43,655 bases of DNA from CAVSZB01 sp964420395 (GTDB taxonomy: Bacteria > Krumholzibacteriota > Krumholzibacteriia > LZORAL124-64-63): positions 1 to 43,655 of the forward strand of contig CAYQTJ010000008.1 in the NCBI GenBank assembly GCA_964420395.1. Reading direction: 5' to 3'. Numbering within the stretch: position 1 is the stretch's first letter; each line of letters starts with the position of its first letter. The translations under genes were made by a program, and so were the position numbers. A model generated the notes under the pieces. The model did no database searches. It saw only the letters and a list, made by a program, of their open reading frames with translations, and was not told where the DNA came from. Shown one piece after another: positions 24,531 to 32,742 of this stretch.

Positions 24531-25484
24531 TCAGTCCCCCACCAGGTAGTCGAACACCGCCTGCAGGCTGTCGTCCAGCGTCTCGATCTCGTCCACCGCC
24601 AGCTTCTCCGCCAGCAGCCAGCCCGGCAGGGCGCGGTAGAAGGCGACCGCGTGGTCGGTGCGCGCGACGACGCGCCCGCGCTCGTCCAGCTCGACCCCCA
24701 TCACGAGGTCGCGCCCGGCCAAAAACGAGGCCAGGCGGCGCGGCTCCGGCGCGCTCAGCGCCACGATCGTGGGGTGGTCGTGGATCTTGTCGCGAATCTC
24801 GGCCACGTCCCCCTCGGCCAGCACCTTGCCGTGGTGGATGAGGACGATGCTGCGGGTCATCTCCTCGATCTCCGGCAGGATGTGGCTCGACACGAGCACG
24901 GTCTTGCCGGACGCGCCGAGCTGCTTCACGAGCGTGATGATCTCGTGTCGCGCCACCGGGTCCATGCCGTTGAGCGGCTCGTCGAGGAAGATGATGTCCG
25001 GCTCGTGCACGAGCGCCTGCGCCATCTTGATCTTCTGGCGCATCCCCTTGGAGTAGGAGCCGATGCGCCGGTCGGCGGCGTCGGACAGGTGCACGCGGGC
25101 CAGGGCCGCCTCCGTGCGCGGCATGATCTCCGGACCCGGCGCCCCCATCAGCCGCAGCATCAGGGAGACGAACTCGCGCCCGGTGAGCCAGTCGTGCATC
25201 GCCTCGCTCTCGGGGCAGAAGCCGATCCGCCGGAACAGCCCCACCTCCCGCCGCAGCCGCTGTCCGAAGATGAGCACCTCGCCCTGGCTCGGCTCGATCA
25301 GGCCGGACAGCAACTTGAACAGCGTCGTCTTGCCGGCCCCGTTCAGGCCGAGCAGTCCGGTCACGCCGGGACCGACGGTCAGGCTCGAGTCGTTGACGGC
25401 GATCACCTCGCCGAACCACTTGCTGACGCGGCGCGCCTGCAGGACCGACGGGGCGGCGACGTGGGTGGCGGCGGCGGGGCTCAC
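24531..25484 (-). CDS. ABC transporter ATP-binding protein
   Basis: This 317-residue ATPase is complete: Walker A GLNGAGKTT (46-54), a Q-loop near IGFCPESEAM, signature YSKGMRQKIKMAQAL, Walker B IIFLDEPLNGMDP and switch His in SSHILPEIE. The C-terminal 90 residues form the small extra domain seen in ABC-2 ATPases of the CcmA/NatA type. The signature motif reads SKGMRQ rather than the more common SGGQ, which is usual in this subfamily. GTG start overlaps the stop of the upstream permease (GTGA) with GGAGG 5 bases before, so the pair is translationally coupled. Confidence 0.93.
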   Translation of the reverse strand: MSPAAATHVAAPSVLQARRVSKWFGEVIAVNDSSLTVGPGVTGLLGLNGAGKTTLFKLLSGLIEPSQGEVLIFGQRLRREVGLFRRIGFCPESEAMHDWLTGREFVSLMLRLMGAPGPEIMPRTEAALARVHLSDAADRRIGSYSKGMRQKIKMAQALVHEPDIIFLDEPLNGMDPVARHEIITLVKQLGASGKTVLVSSHILPEIEEMTRSIVLIHHGKVLAEGDVAEIRDKIHDHPTIVALSAPEPRRLASFLAGRDLVMGVELDERGRVVARTDHAVAFYRALPGWLLAEKLAVDEIETLDDSLQAVFDYLVGD

Positions 25485-26335
25485 GACACGACCTCCACCG
25501 GGCGGATCCGCCGCCGCAGGACGGCCCACGCGCCGGCCGTGTAGAGGACGACCAGCAGGCAGCTGATCGCGCGCGGGTACTCCAGCGGCGCCTTCGCGCC
25601 GAACAGCAGCGAGCCGGCGTGGTCGTACTGGGCGGGGAAGTCGAGCAGCTGCATCCACGGCCCGCCGAACAGCGAGAGGATCTTCGCCACCAGCGCGCTG
25701 CCGGCGAACAGCAGCAGCCAGCTCATGGCGATGAACACCGTCCGCCGGCCCGCCGCCGACAGCGCCAGCAGCACCAGGCCGAGGCTGGTGCCGACGAGGA
25801 GGCAGTAGAGGGAGGCGCGCAGCGGCGTCAGCAGCAGCATGTCCAGCCCCGTCGCCCCGGAGGTGACCAGGTAGCCGAAGACCGCCAGCAGCAGCACCGG
25901 CGCCAGGGTCACGATCAGGAAGTAGAACAGCACGATCAGCAGCTTGCCCAGCACGTAGTCGCGCAGCGTGAGCGGCCGCGCGAAGTAGAGGGCGAGCCCG
26001 TTCTCGCTGCGGTCGCGCGCCACCAGCGGCGTGCCGACGATGGCCAGCACGATCAGCACGAAGCTGCGCTGCTTCTCGAGGAAGGCGAAGAAGCCGGGCG
26101 CGTCGACCGAGGCCCAGTTGCCGCCGAGCAGCTTCATCAGGTCGCCGGCCTGGAACGAGAGGTAGAGCATGACCCCCTTCACGATCGCCGGCACCCAGGC
26201 GAGCAGCAGCAGGGCCAGGAAGCGGCGCGTGCGCAGCGGCGCCAGGATGCCGCGGCGGGCGATGACCCACCACGGCGCCGCCTCGCGCCGTCCCGAGGGC
26301 TCCCAGTGCCGATAGCCCCGTTCGTAGACGGGCAT
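25481..26335 (-). CDS. ABC-2-type transporter permease
   Basis: This is a membrane protein of 284 residues with about six helices. The N-terminus MPVYERGYRHWEP resembles many permeases of this group, in which a short Tyr/Trp-rich segment precedes the first helix. After the first helices comes IVGTPLVARDRSENGLALYF, where the conserved Arg-Asp/Asn-Gly pattern marks the ABC-2 motif, followed by ARPLTLRDYVLGKLL. It differs from the second permease and probably forms a heterodimer or a separate pair with its own ATPase. ATG start with AAGGAG upstream, only 2 bases after the stop of the second ATPase. Confidence 0.85.
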   Translation of the reverse strand: MPVYERGYRHWEPSGRREAAPWWVIARRGILAPLRTRRFLALLLLAWVPAIVKGVMLYLSFQAGDLMKLLGGNWASVDAPGFFAFLEKQRSFVLIVLAIVGTPLVARDRSENGLALYFARPLTLRDYVLGKLLIVLFYFLIVTLAPVLLLAVFGYLVTSGATGLDMLLLTPLRASLYCLLVGTSLGLVLLALSAAGRRTVFIAMSWLLLFAGSALVAKILSLFGGPWMQLLDFPAQYDHAGSLLFGAKAPLEYPRAISCLLVVLYTAGAWAVLRRRIRPVEVVS

Positions 26336-26337
26336 CC

Positions 26338-27279
26338 CTACTCCTTCACGATGTCGAAGAAGACATCCTCGAGCGTGGCCACCTGGCGGCGCATCCGGCG
26401 CATGGCGAAGCCGGTGGCGGCGGCCGCCTCGAGGATGACCTCGGCCCCCCGCCCGTCGCGCAGGGTCACCAGGGCGAAGCGCCCCTCGCGCGCGACGACG
26501 GCGCCGGCGGCGCCCAGCCGGGCCGTGAAGGCGTCCTCGTCGCCGACCCCCTCGACCTCGAACACCCGCGCCGCGGCGGCGGCGTCGCCGTCCACCCGCT
26601 CGTGGGCCAGCAGGCGCCCCTCGCGCAGGACGAGGATCTCCGTGCAGACCGCCTGCACGTCGGGCAGCAGGTGGGTCGAGAGCAGCACGCCGAGCCCCTT
26701 GTTCCGCGCCAGGTCGCGCACCAGTTCGAGCATCGCCACGCGCCCCTTGGGGTCGAGGCCGCTCGTCGGCTCGTCGAGGAAGACCCAGGCCGGGTCGTGC
26801 ACGAGCGCCTGCGCCAGCTTGATGCGCTGGCGCATGCCCTGGCTGTAGTCCTGCACCGGACGGTAGCGCTCCTCGGCCAGGCCGACGTAGTCGATCACCT
26901 CGTGGGCGCGCTGCAGGGCGTCGCGCGCCGGCATGCCGGACAGTTCGCCCAGGTACGACACCATGCCGACGCCGCTCATCCCCGGCAGGAGGCCTCCCCG
27001 CTCCGGCATCCAGCCGATCCGCCGTCGCGCCGCGCGCGGCGCCAGCGCCATGTCGTGGCCGAGGACGTTCGCGGCGCCCGGCGCCAGCGTCAGGTGCCCG
27101 AGCAGGGCCCGCAGCAGCGTCGTCTTGCCGGAGCCGTTGGGGCCGAGCAGCCCCACGGCGCCGGGCCGCAGTTCGAACGTCACCTCGCGCAGAACGGGCG
27201 CCGCGGCGTACGCGAAGCTCAAATTCCGCACGGAGATGGCCGTTTCGGTCGTGTTGACTTCGCGCTGCGGGACGTCCAT
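26338..27279 (-). CDS. ABC transporter ATP-binding protein
   Basis: This 313-residue ATPase has Walker A GPNGSGKTT (46-54), signature YSQGMRQRIKLAQAL, Walker B WVFLDEPTSGLDP and switch His in LLSTHLLPDVQ. A C-terminal domain (about 215-313) of FEVEGVGDEDAF... ends VATLEDVFFDIVKE, the typical tail of ABC-2 ATPases. It is a distant paralogue of the other ATPase in the cluster. The ATG at 27277-27279 has no clear ribosome site; a TTG farther upstream (27334-27336) is unlikely because it adds Pro/Arg-rich sequence. It is the first gene of the minus-strand transporter-to-M16 run. Confidence 0.92.
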   Translation of the reverse strand: MDVPQREVNTTETAISVRNLSFAYAAAPVLREVTFELRPGAVGLLGPNGSGKTTLLRALLGHLTLAPGAANVLGHDMALAPRAARRRIGWMPERGGLLPGMSGVGMVSYLGELSGMPARDALQRAHEVIDYVGLAEERYRPVQDYSQGMRQRIKLAQALVHDPAWVFLDEPTSGLDPKGRVAMLELVRDLARNKGLGVLLSTHLLPDVQAVCTEILVLREGRLLAHERVDGDAAAAARVFEVEGVGDEDAFTARLGAAGAVVAREGRFALVTLRDGRGAEVILEAAAATGFAMRRMRRQVATLEDVFFDIVKE

Positions 27280-27351
27280 GATTGACCGGTCCGGTTCAGG
27301 GGTTGGCCGCGGCGACGGGACGGTGCCGGCGTACAACGCAGGCCACGCGCC

Positions 27352-27379
27352 ATTGTTTCAGAGACCCGGCCGAATTCAA
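27352..27379 (-). promoter_or_regulatory. Candidate promoter for the ABC transporter run
   Basis: Read on the minus strand: TTGAAT, 16 bases and AACAAT, in the gap between divergent metK and the ATPase. The leader would be about 65 bases. The match is moderate and no sigma specificity is known. Confidence 0.27.
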
Positions 27380-27417
27380 GCGCTTTCGGCGCCCGACCGG
27401 CGCCGGCGGGAGGTGTC

Positions 27418-28608
27418 ATGGGCACGGGCAGGCTCCTGACGGCCGAGGCCGTCACCGCGGGACACGCCGACAAGCTGTGCGACCTGATCGCCGACTCGAT
27501 CCTCGACGCGATCCTCGCCCAGGACCGCTTCGCGCGCGTCTCCTGCGAGGTGCTCGTCACCACCGGCATGGTGGTCGTCACCGGGCAGATCACGACGAAG
27601 TGCTACGTCGACATCGCGGCGGTCGTGCGACGGACGATCCTCGCCGTCGGCTACGACGACCCGAGCACCGGCTTCGACCACCAGAGCTGCGCCGTCGTCG
27701 TTATGCTCGAGGAGCAGTCGCCCAACGTGGCGGTCGGCGTGGACCGCAAGGGGGCCGGCGACCAGGGGATCGTGGTGGGCTACGCCACCGACGAGTCGGC
27801 CGCCCTCCCGGGAGGCACGGCGCTCATGCCGGCGCCCGCCTTCTTCGCCAACCGGCTCGCCGACCGGCTCACCGCCGTCCGCCGCGAGGGGCGCGTTCCC
27901 TACCTCTATCCCGACGGCAAGACCCAGGTGACGATCGAGTACGACGCGCAGGGGCGGCCGCGCCGCGCCGCCGACGTGGTCGTCTCGGCGCACCACCGCC
28001 CGGAGGCTGCCCAGGCGCTCATCCGCCGCGACCTGCTCCGGCTGGTCGTGAAGCCGGTGCTCGGGCCGGCCGGCCTGCTCGACGACGCCACGCGGGTCCA
28101 CATCAACCCCACCGGCTCGTTCACGCACGGCGGCCCGCGGGGCGACTGCGGCCAGACCGGCCGCAAGATCACGGTCGACAGCTACGGCGCCGCCTGCCCG
28201 CACGGCGGCAGCGCCTTCTCCGGCAAGGACCCCACCAAGCCGGACCGCAGCGGCTCCTACGGCGCCCGCTGGGTCGCCAAGCACCTCGTCGCCGCCGGCC
28301 TGGCGCGCCGCTGCACGGTGGAGGTCGTCTACGTGATCGGCATGCCGGAGCCGATCGTCGTCCAGGTGGACAGCTTCGGCACCGGCGCCCTGCCCGACGC
28401 GAAGCTGACCGACATCGTGCGCTCCCGGTTCGACCTCTCCCCCGCCGGGATCATCGAGGCGCTCGATCTGCGCCGGCCGATCTACGCGCGGACCGCGGTG
28501 GGCGGGCACTTCGGGCGCGAGGACCTGCCCTGGGAGGAGCTGACACAGCTGGAGACGCTGCAGGCCGCGGCGGCGCCGGCCCGCGGCCGGAAGGGGGGCG
28601 CGCGATGA
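27418..28608 (+). CDS. metK: S-adenosylmethionine synthetase (divergent MetK)
   Basis: MetK makes SAM from methionine and ATP. This 396-residue protein keeps the overall order of the family but differs in key places. The N-terminal signature reads TAEAVTAGHADKLCD, with HADK in place of the usual HPDK (His16). GAGDQGIVVGYATDES replaces GAGDQGLMFGYA. The C-terminal domain has KITVDSYGAACPHGGSAFSGKDPTKPDRSG, where ACPHGG replaces ARHGGG, although SGKDPTKxDRS is intact. The catalytic Asp and Lys residues therefore look present, and activity is likely. ATG start with GGGAGG about 5 bases upstream. The stop overlaps the next ATG (ATGA), linking it with a methionine-metabolism PLP enzyme. A specialised or diverged MetK is the alternative to an ordinary housekeeping one. 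Confidence 0.88.
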   Translation: MGTGRLLTAEAVTAGHADKLCDLIADSILDAILAQDRFARVSCEVLVTTGMVVVTGQITTKCYVDIAAVVRRTILAVGYDDPSTGFDHQSCAVVVMLEEQSPNVAVGVDRKGAGDQGIVVGYATDESAALPGGTALMPAPAFFANRLADRLTAVRREGRVPYLYPDGKTQVTIEYDAQGRPRRAADVVVSAHHRPEAAQALIRRDLLRLVVKPVLGPAGLLDDATRVHINPTGSFTHGGPRGDCGQTGRKITVDSYGAACPHGGSAFSGKDPTKPDRSGSYGARWVAKHLVAAGLARRCTVEVVYVIGMPEPIVVQVDSFGTGALPDAKLTDIVRSRFDLSPAGIIEALDLRRPIYARTAVGGHFGREDLPWEELTQLETLQAAAAPARGRKGGAR

Positions 28609-29819
28609 GCGACCACGACGACCGCGCGCAGAAGTACCGGTTCGCCACGCTGTGCATCCACGGGAAGAAGCACCTCGACAAGCACGAGGCCGACAAGCCG
28701 ATCCGCGCGGTCTCGACCCCGATCTTCCAGAGCTCGACCTTCGCCTTCGAGAGCGCCGACCACGGCGCCGCCATCTTCGCCGGCACCGAGAGCGGCTACT
28801 TCTACACGCGGCTGGGCAACCCGACGCAGGCCGCGCTCGAGACCGAGATGGCCCATCTCGAGCAGGGCGAGGCGGCGCTGGCGCTCGGCAGCGGCATGGC
28901 CGCCTGCACCACCGCCGTGCTGACCTGCTGCCGGGCCGGCGATCACATCGTCTCCGGAGACACGCTCTACGGCGGCACCCACCAGCTGTTCACGCACACC
29001 CTGCCGAAGCTCGGCATCACCGTGACCGAGGTCGACGCGCGCGATCCGCAGAACTTCGCCCGCGCCGTGACGAAGAAGACGAGGCTGATCTACGTCGAGA
29101 CGCCGGCCAACCCGACGCTCGTGCTGACCGACCTCGAGGCCGTGGCGAAGGTCGCGCGCCGGGCCGGCGTGCCGTTGCTGGTCGACAACACCTTCTGCAC
29201 CCCCTACTACCAGAACCCGCTGGCGCTCGGCGCCGACATCGTCCTGCACAGCGCGACGAAGTACATCGGCGGCCACGGCGACACGGTGGCCGGGATCCTC
29301 GTCGGCAAGGCGGACTGGATCCTCAAGGCCCGCTTCGAGACCGTGCGCGACCTCGGCGGCATCATCTCCCCGTTCAACGCCTGGCTCCTGCTGCGCGGCC
29401 TCAAGACCCTTCCCGTGCGCATGGACCGCCACAGCGAGAACGCCATGGAGGTGGCGAACTTCCTCTCCTACCACCCCAAGGTGACCGAGGTGACCTACCC
29501 CGGCCTGCGCACCCACCCCCAGCACGAGCTCGCCGTCCGCCAGCAGCGCGGCTTCGGCGGCATGATCAGCTTCCTGGTCAAGGGGGGGCGCAACGCCGGC
29601 AAGGTGGTCATGGACGGGGTCGAGCTCTGCACCCTCGCGGTCAGCCTCGGCGACGTCGACACCCTGATCGAGCACCCCGCAACGATGACCCACTCGACCT
29701 ACAACGAAGCCGACCTGAAGAAGGTCGGCATCGATCCGGCCATGGTGCGCCTCTCCGTGGGTCTGGAGGACGTGAACGACATCATCGCCGATCTGCGGCA
29801 GGCGCTGGCGCGGATCTGA
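28605..29819 (+). CDS. Methionine gamma-lyase-like PLP enzyme (Cys/Met metabolism family)
   Basis: This 404-residue enzyme belongs to the fold-type I Cys/Met family. The PLP lysine is Lys219 in HSATKYIGGHG, with Asp194 in LLVDNTFCTP and Tyr122 in DTLYGGTHQL. Sequence around YTRLGNPT, MAHLEQGEAALALGSGMAA, KTLPVRMDRH and PATMTHSTYNEADLKK is very close to methionine gamma-lyase, which splits methionine to methanethiol, ammonia and 2-oxobutanoate. However, the active-site cysteine of Pseudomonas methionine gamma-lyase (TLYGCT) is a glycine here (Gly124), as in cystathionine gamma-lyase or synthase. Substrate choice is thus open. It overlaps metK by 4 bases, so methionine use or recycling is the likely context. 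Confidence 0.88.
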   Translation: MSDHDDRAQKYRFATLCIHGKKHLDKHEADKPIRAVSTPIFQSSTFAFESADHGAAIFAGTESGYFYTRLGNPTQAALETEMAHLEQGEAALALGSGMAACTTAVLTCCRAGDHIVSGDTLYGGTHQLFTHTLPKLGITVTEVDARDPQNFARAVTKKTRLIYVETPANPTLVLTDLEAVAKVARRAGVPLLVDNTFCTPYYQNPLALGADIVLHSATKYIGGHGDTVAGILVGKADWILKARFETVRDLGGIISPFNAWLLLRGLKTLPVRMDRHSENAMEVANFLSYHPKVTEVTYPGLRTHPQHELAVRQQRGFGGMISFLVKGGRNAGKVVMDGVELCTLAVSLGDVDTLIEHPATMTHSTYNEADLKKVGIDPAMVRLSVGLEDVNDIIADLRQALARI

Positions 29820-29825
29820 CGACCG

Positions 29826-29839
29826 GCCTGCCGGCAGGC
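29826..29839. repeat. Short palindrome after the PLP enzyme gene
   Basis: A 14-base perfect palindrome begins 6 bases after the stop codon and precedes the stronger terminator hairpin. It may add to termination or be chance in GC-rich DNA. Confidence 0.55.
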
Positions 29840-29843
29840 GGGG

Positions 29844-29875
29844 ATCGCGGGCCGCCGGCAACGGTCCGCGATTTT
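29844..29875 (+). terminator. Intrinsic terminator of the metK operon
   Basis: A 10-bp stem (29844-29853 with 29863-29872, one G-U pair) and a 9-base loop are followed directly by TTTT. It lies 24 bases after the stop of the PLP enzyme gene and before the next gene on the same strand. This is the clearest intrinsic terminator in the window. Confidence 0.8.
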
Positions 29876-29978
29876 CCCCTGTAACCCGTTCGCCCCGGCG
29901 CCCGTCTTGGGGAGACGTCGCGCCCTCGGGCACCGCGGGCGCCCGGATCGCCACCCCCGGACCGGCAGGAGTCCCCCC

Positions 29979-32717
29979 ATGACCCGCCCCCTTTCCCCGC
30001 CGCCAGGCCCGCCGCGAATCGCGCTTCACCCGCTCCTGCCGCTGCTCCTGGCGACGGCCGTCGCCGCGGCGGCGCCGCGCGCCCTGGCGCAACCGGCCGC
30101 CGGCCCGCGTCGCGACTGCGCCGATTCGGTCCGGATCCGCCCTGCCACCGAGGTCCGCGCCTACCGCGCCTCCGGTCCCCTGCGGATCGACGGACTGCTC
30201 GACGAGGCGGACTGGCAGCGGCCTTCGGGGCCGGAGCTGGTGCAGAACGAGCCGAACAACGGGTGCGCCCCGCGGCAGCGGAGCGACTGGTGGGTCGTGT
30301 ACGACGACGAGGCGCTGTACATCGGGGCACGGCTGTGGGACAGCGCGCCCGATTCGATCGTTTCGCGGCTGGGGCGGCGCGACAGCTGGCCGGAGTCGGA
30401 CTGGCTGGTGATCGTGCTCGACACCTTCAACGACGACCGCACCGGCTACCTCTTCGGGGTCAATCCGGCCGGCGCCATCGGCGACGCCACGATCTACAAC
30501 GACGGCTGGGACGACCCCTCCTGGGACGGCATCTGGCAGGTGGCCACCCGCACCGACCGCGACGGCTGGACCGTCGAGTTCCGGGTGCCGTTCGCGCAGC
30601 TCAACTACCCCGACCGGCCCGAGCAGGTGTGGGGCCTCAACTTCAGCCGGCGGATCCTGCGCTACCAGGAGCGGGAGGATCTCTACTTCCGCCCGCGCGA
30701 GGAGGGGGGTGCGGTGCGGCGCTACCCCGACCTGGTCGGCATCGCCGGGATCGCCCCCTCCGCCCGGCGCGAGCTGCTGGCGTACGGCGCGGCGCGGGCC
30801 GAGTACCTCCAGGCGGAGCCGGGCGACCCGTTCAATGACGGCTCGCGCCTGCGCGGCACCGGCGGCGCCGACCTGCGCTGGGGCCTTTCGAACCAGCTCG
30901 CCCTCAACGCCACCGTCAATCCGGACTTCGGGCAGGTCGAGGTGGATCCGGCGGTGGTGAACCTGTCCGACTTCGAGACGTTCTTCGAGGAGCGCCGGCC
31001 GTTCTTCGTCGAGCAGGCCAACCTGTTCCGGTTCGGGCAGGAGGGGACGAACAGCACCTGGAACTTCAACTGGACCGATCCCCTGCCGTTCTACAGCCGG
31101 CGCATCGGGCGCGCGCCGCAGCTCGGCCTCGCCCCCCACGACCACGCGGACGTGCCCGGCGCGACCACCATCCTCGGCGCGGCCAAGCTGAGCGGCCGGA
31201 TCGGCCGCACCGACCTGGGGCTGCTGGCCGCCGTGACCGCGCGGGAGCGGGCCCGCCTCGCCCTCGACGACGCCCGCTCCACGCAGATCGTCGAGCCGGG
31301 GGCCGGCTACACGGTGCTGCGCCTGAAGCGCGCGCGCGACGACGGGCGCAGCGGGCTGGGGGCGATGCTGACCGGTGTCCGGCGCGACCTCGACGACCCC
31401 CTCGCCGCCGCCGGCCTGACCCGCAGCGCCCGGAGCGCCGGCCTCGACGGCTGGCTCACGCTCGACGACCGGCGCACCTGGGCCGTGAAGGGGTTCCTGA
31501 GCGCCAGCCGCGTGACCGGCGAGCCGGCGGCCATCGACGCGCTCCAGCGCTCCTCGCGGCACTACCTCCAGCGCCCGGACGGCGACCATCTCGACTACGA
31601 TCCGGCGCGCACCTCGCTCGCCGGCTGGGCCGGCCGCGCCGTGCTCAACCGCGAGTCCGGCAGCTTCACGCTCAACACCGGGCTGGGAGCGGTCTCTCCC
31701 GGCTACGAGATCGGCGACCTCGGCTACCAGGGGCGCGCCGACAACCTCAACTGGCACCTCGCCGCCGGCTACCGCTGGCTCGAGCCCACCCGCGCGTTCC
31801 GCGGCCGCTCCGTCAGCCTGGCCGCCTTCCGCACCTGGGACTTCGGCGGCCTGCCGGACGCCGAGGGGCTCGGCGCCTTCGCCTGGTGCGACCTCGCGAA
31901 CTACTGGCACCTGGAGACGCAGCTCTTCTACAACCCCGTGCGCAACAGCACGCGCGCCACGCGGGGCGGGCCGAACATGCGGCTGCCGGACAACCGCGAG
32001 CTCAACTGGTACCTCGCGTCCGACGCGCGGCGCAACCTGGTGGCTGAGTCGCAGGGTGATCTCTGGAGCACGGGGGACGGGAGCGAGGGGTACAACGCCG
32101 CCGTGACGCTGGCCTGGCGCCCGCGCAGCGCGGTCCGCCTGTCGTGCGGCCCGGCGCTCACCTTCACCCACGACCGGGCGCAGTGGGTGGACCGGATCGA
32201 CGACCCGGCGATGTCCGCCACCGGCGGCGCGCGCTACCTCTTCGCCGATCTCGACTACCGGGAGTTCAGCCTGGTCACGCGGGTCGACTGGACCTTCACG
32301 CCCCGCCTGACGCTGCAGTCGTACCTGCAGCCGCTCTTCGCGACCGGGCGCTATCGCGAGCTGATGGAGTTCGCCCGGCCCGGCTCGTTCGACTTCAACC
32401 GCTACGGGCGGGACAACGGCTCCACGGTGGACTACGACCCCGCGGGCCGACTCTACACGGTCGACCCCGACGGAGCCGGTCCCGCGACGCCGTTCACGCT
32501 CGGCGACCCCGATTTCAATTTCAAGTCGCTGAAGGCCAACGTGGTGCTGCGCTGGGAGTACAGGCCGGGATCGACCGCCTTCCTGGTCTGGACCCAGGAC
32601 CGCGTCGACCTGGACAACCCCGGCGACTTCCGGCTCGGCCGCGACGCGCGCTCGCTGCTCGACGCGCCGGGCGACCACATCGTGATGCTCAAGATCACGA
32701 ACTGGTTCCAGATCTAG
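29979..32717 (+). CDS. Exported DUF5916 protein with N-terminal CBM9-like carbohydrate-binding domain
   Basis: This secreted or surface protein has 912 residues. The signal peptide spans about 1-37 (hydrophobic LLPLLLATAVAAAAPRALA). A CBM9-like beta-sandwich follows (about 55-225): LRIDGLLDEADW, YDDEALYIGARLWDS, DWLVIVLDTFND and the late WTVEFRVPFAQLNY are typical. From about 250 the DUF5916 region continues with many amphipathic strands (Trp, Tyr, Arg and Asp rich) that look like a beta-barrel, ending in IVMLKITNWFQI, an aromatic C-terminus like that of outer-membrane proteins. FFEERRPFFVEQANLFRFG is a marked family motif. No function is known for the family; polysaccharide binding is plausible. 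ATG with AGGAG 9 bases upstream. It sits alone after a terminator. Confidence 0.87.
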   Translation: MTRPLSPPPGPPRIALHPLLPLLLATAVAAAAPRALAQPAAGPRRDCADSVRIRPATEVRAYRASGPLRIDGLLDEADWQRPSGPELVQNEPNNGCAPRQRSDWWVVYDDEALYIGARLWDSAPDSIVSRLGRRDSWPESDWLVIVLDTFNDDRTGYLFGVNPAGAIGDATIYNDGWDDPSWDGIWQVATRTDRDGWTVEFRVPFAQLNYPDRPEQVWGLNFSRRILRYQEREDLYFRPREEGGAVRRYPDLVGIAGIAPSARRELLAYGAARAEYLQAEPGDPFNDGSRLRGTGGADLRWGLSNQLALNATVNPDFGQVEVDPAVVNLSDFETFFEERRPFFVEQANLFRFGQEGTNSTWNFNWTDPLPFYSRRIGRAPQLGLAPHDHADVPGATTILGAAKLSGRIGRTDLGLLAAVTARERARLALDDARSTQIVEPGAGYTVLRLKRARDDGRSGLGAMLTGVRRDLDDPLAAAGLTRSARSAGLDGWLTLDDRRTWAVKGFLSASRVTGEPAAIDALQRSSRHYLQRPDGDHLDYDPARTSLAGWAGRAVLNRESGSFTLNTGLGAVSPGYEIGDLGYQGRADNLNWHLAAGYRWLEPTRAFRGRSVSLAAFRTWDFGGLPDAEGLGAFAWCDLANYWHLETQLFYNPVRNSTRATRGGPNMRLPDNRELNWYLASDARRNLVAESQGDLWSTGDGSEGYNAAVTLAWRPRSAVRLSCGPALTFTHDRAQWVDRIDDPAMSATGGARYLFADLDYREFSLVTRVDWTFTPRLTLQSYLQPLFATGRYRELMEFARPGSFDFNRYGRDNGSTVDYDPAGRLYTVDPDGAGPATPFTLGDPDFNFKSLKANVVLRWEYRPGSTAFLVWTQDRVDLDNPGDFRLGRDARSLLDAPGDHIVMLKITNWFQI

Positions 32718-32742
32718 CCCGGCCCGCCGCCGACGGCCGCGA

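Noticed and set aside
27280..27417. SAM riboswitch before metK
   Set aside because: No recognisable SAM-I, SAM-II or SAM-IV core or pairing pattern could be seen in the 138-base leader.
28482..32678. 1,398-codon minus-strand open frame
   Set aside because: Antisense to the PLP enzyme and DUF5916 genes. GC-rich codon bias keeps this frame open; no motif found.
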